This document shows positions 63,124 through 64,000 of a stretch of DNA of 64,000 bases, in pieces. The translations under genes were made by a program, and so were the position numbers. The DNA is from Pyrocephalus nanus (Eukaryota > Chordata > Aves > Passeriformes > Tyrannidae): positions 60,035,938-60,099,937 of the forward strand of contig CM076259.1 in assembly GCA_038380795.1 (NCBI GenBank). Reading direction: 5' to 3'. The notes beneath the pieces are model-generated. The model did not search any database. It was not told the origin of the DNA and was given only the letters and a program-made list of their open reading frames with translations. Each line of letters starts with the position of its first letter. The stretch's first letter is position 1.

Positions 63124-64000
63124 GTGAGGGCATAGGGATGCGCCGGCGGTGGGATAACGGGGCTCCCAGTCCGTGTGCTACGGCGCGGGATGCGCCGGGG
63201 GCGGGATAACGAGGCTCTGCAACCCGTGTTCCACAGCGCGGGATGTGCCAGTGCGGCACCTGGATGGAGCTAATCTTCGCGGGGGGAGGGGGCGGGGGGA
63301 GTATTACATTGGCTTTTTCAGGGAGACAAAAAAAAAAAGCTTTATGTGATGGGATACCACAAATACGAAACGGCCAAAAACTTGTTAAGGAAAAGTACTG
63401 CTTGGAGTCCTTCATTTTTTCCTGCTCGAGTCTCACGTGGGCTTTGAAGCCTGTGCTCTTTGGTAGCTCCGAGTGCGTGATGGGCAAGAGAGCGAGGCGG
63501 AGGTTGGGTCTTTGTCATAACAAACCACCTCAGCAAACTAGTTTTCCAAGCAGCGTTCCTCGGGATGCGGAACAGACTGGCAGTCACGGGGGCTGTGGTG
63601 CCTCACCTGCCAGGGTCTTTGATGTTGAGAGCCGTCGTGTCAGAAGGGGGACCTCTCTGAGACCAGCCGAGTGCCAGGCTGGCTCTCCTGCAGTGGAGCT
63701 CGGTTTCTCATACTTAAGTACTTGCATGTTCCCTGTCAGTAATATCTCTGGAATCAGAACTTTGAGCTAGTTAGCACTCTCTGTCTCTAATCCGGGTTCA
63801 AGTCACTAGTATACATATTCAGTTTCTTTCAGTGTGTCAGTGATCGTTCAGTTATCCCAAAGAAAAGGGCTTTGATGCGAGAGGGTTGCTGTGCTCGTCT
63901 TCTCTCCTAATTTCTTAATCCAGAAGAGGGAGCAATAGGAAGAGGGAGCAAAGATGCTGCATTAGCTGACACCATGGCAACGTGAAGCGGCGTGTCCCTA
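63124..64000 (+). other. GPALPP1 intron 1, 5' part
   Basis: Begins with the 52-53 bp minisatellite, then a G-rich run (GGGGGGAGGGGGCGGGGGG near 63281-63299) and AT-richer sequence. No exon with a G-P-A-L-P-P motif, RNA gene or transposon is recognised. An open frame at 63243-63770 has no protein character. Confidence 0.75.
63135..63260. repeat. GC-rich minisatellite, about 2.4 units of 52-53 bp
   Basis: Units start at 63135, 63187 and 63240, each with GGGATG(C/T)GCC. The first two run through GGGATAACG(G/A)GGCTC and end in an ACGGCGC or CACAGCGC block. The third breaks off after about 20 bp. The array sits just inside GPALPP1 intron 1. Confidence 0.8.

Larger units (their letters stand above)
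62220..63310. promoter_or_regulatory. CpG island covering both first exons
   Basis: Base composition changes abruptly from AT-rich intron to dense CG dinucleotides across NUFIP1 exon 1, the intergenic gap, GPALPP1 exon 1 and the first 180 bp of its intron. Edges are judged by eye. Confidence 0.8.

Overview
The window reads as nuclear DNA of a bird. The evidence is CR1 LINE fragments with the typical avian 3' end ((ATTCTATG)-like tails), large introns, a CpG-island promoter, and two neighbouring genes that also lie head-to-head on human chromosome 13q14. I see no bacterial, viral or organellar genes. The species cannot be fixed from the sequence alone.

Layout. Bases 1 to about 41,398 form a gene-free flank. 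No ORF there resembles a protein I know. It holds simple repeats (notably 42 perfect GGAA units near 5.9-6.05 kb), about half a dozen CR1 fragments including a CR1 nested in an older CR1 (36.8-38.05 kb), one possible ancient L2-type relic (13.65-13.8 kb), and AT-rich unique stretches that look like regulatory DNA but cannot be tested for conservation here. In human, the corresponding side of NUFIP1 faces a gene-poor interval towards TSC22D1, which fits.

Bases 41,399-62,796 (minus strand) contain the complete coding region of NUFIP1, in ten exons I could join without a phase break: 1,962 nt including stop, 653 residues. NUFIP1 is the assembly factor that, with ZNHIT3, bridges SNU13 (15.5K) and the R2TP/NOP58 machinery during box C/D snoRNP biogenesis. 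It was also found as an FMRP partner and described in human cells as a ribophagy receptor. The zinc fingers, the SNU13-binding segment and the ZNHIT3-binding segment are intact. The ends differ from human: the N-terminus carries a very regular Tyr-Ser-Gln-Pro-type repeat and lacks the human-type LC3-interacting core, and the C-terminus has an extra tail of about 84 residues.

A 242-bp GC-rich interval (62,797-63,038) separates the NUFIP1 start codon from the start codon of GPALPP1 on the plus strand and is best read as a bidirectional promoter. Only GPALPP1 exon 1 (63,039-63,123) is in the window. The rest, to 64,000, is its first intron, which begins with a GC-rich 52-53 bp tandem repeat.

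No new multi-gene system is visible. The most useful leads are the aromatic-periodic repeat and lost LIR core of NUFIP1, the C-terminal tail, and a CR1 insertion whose end lies almost on the 5' splice site of NUFIP1 intron 2.
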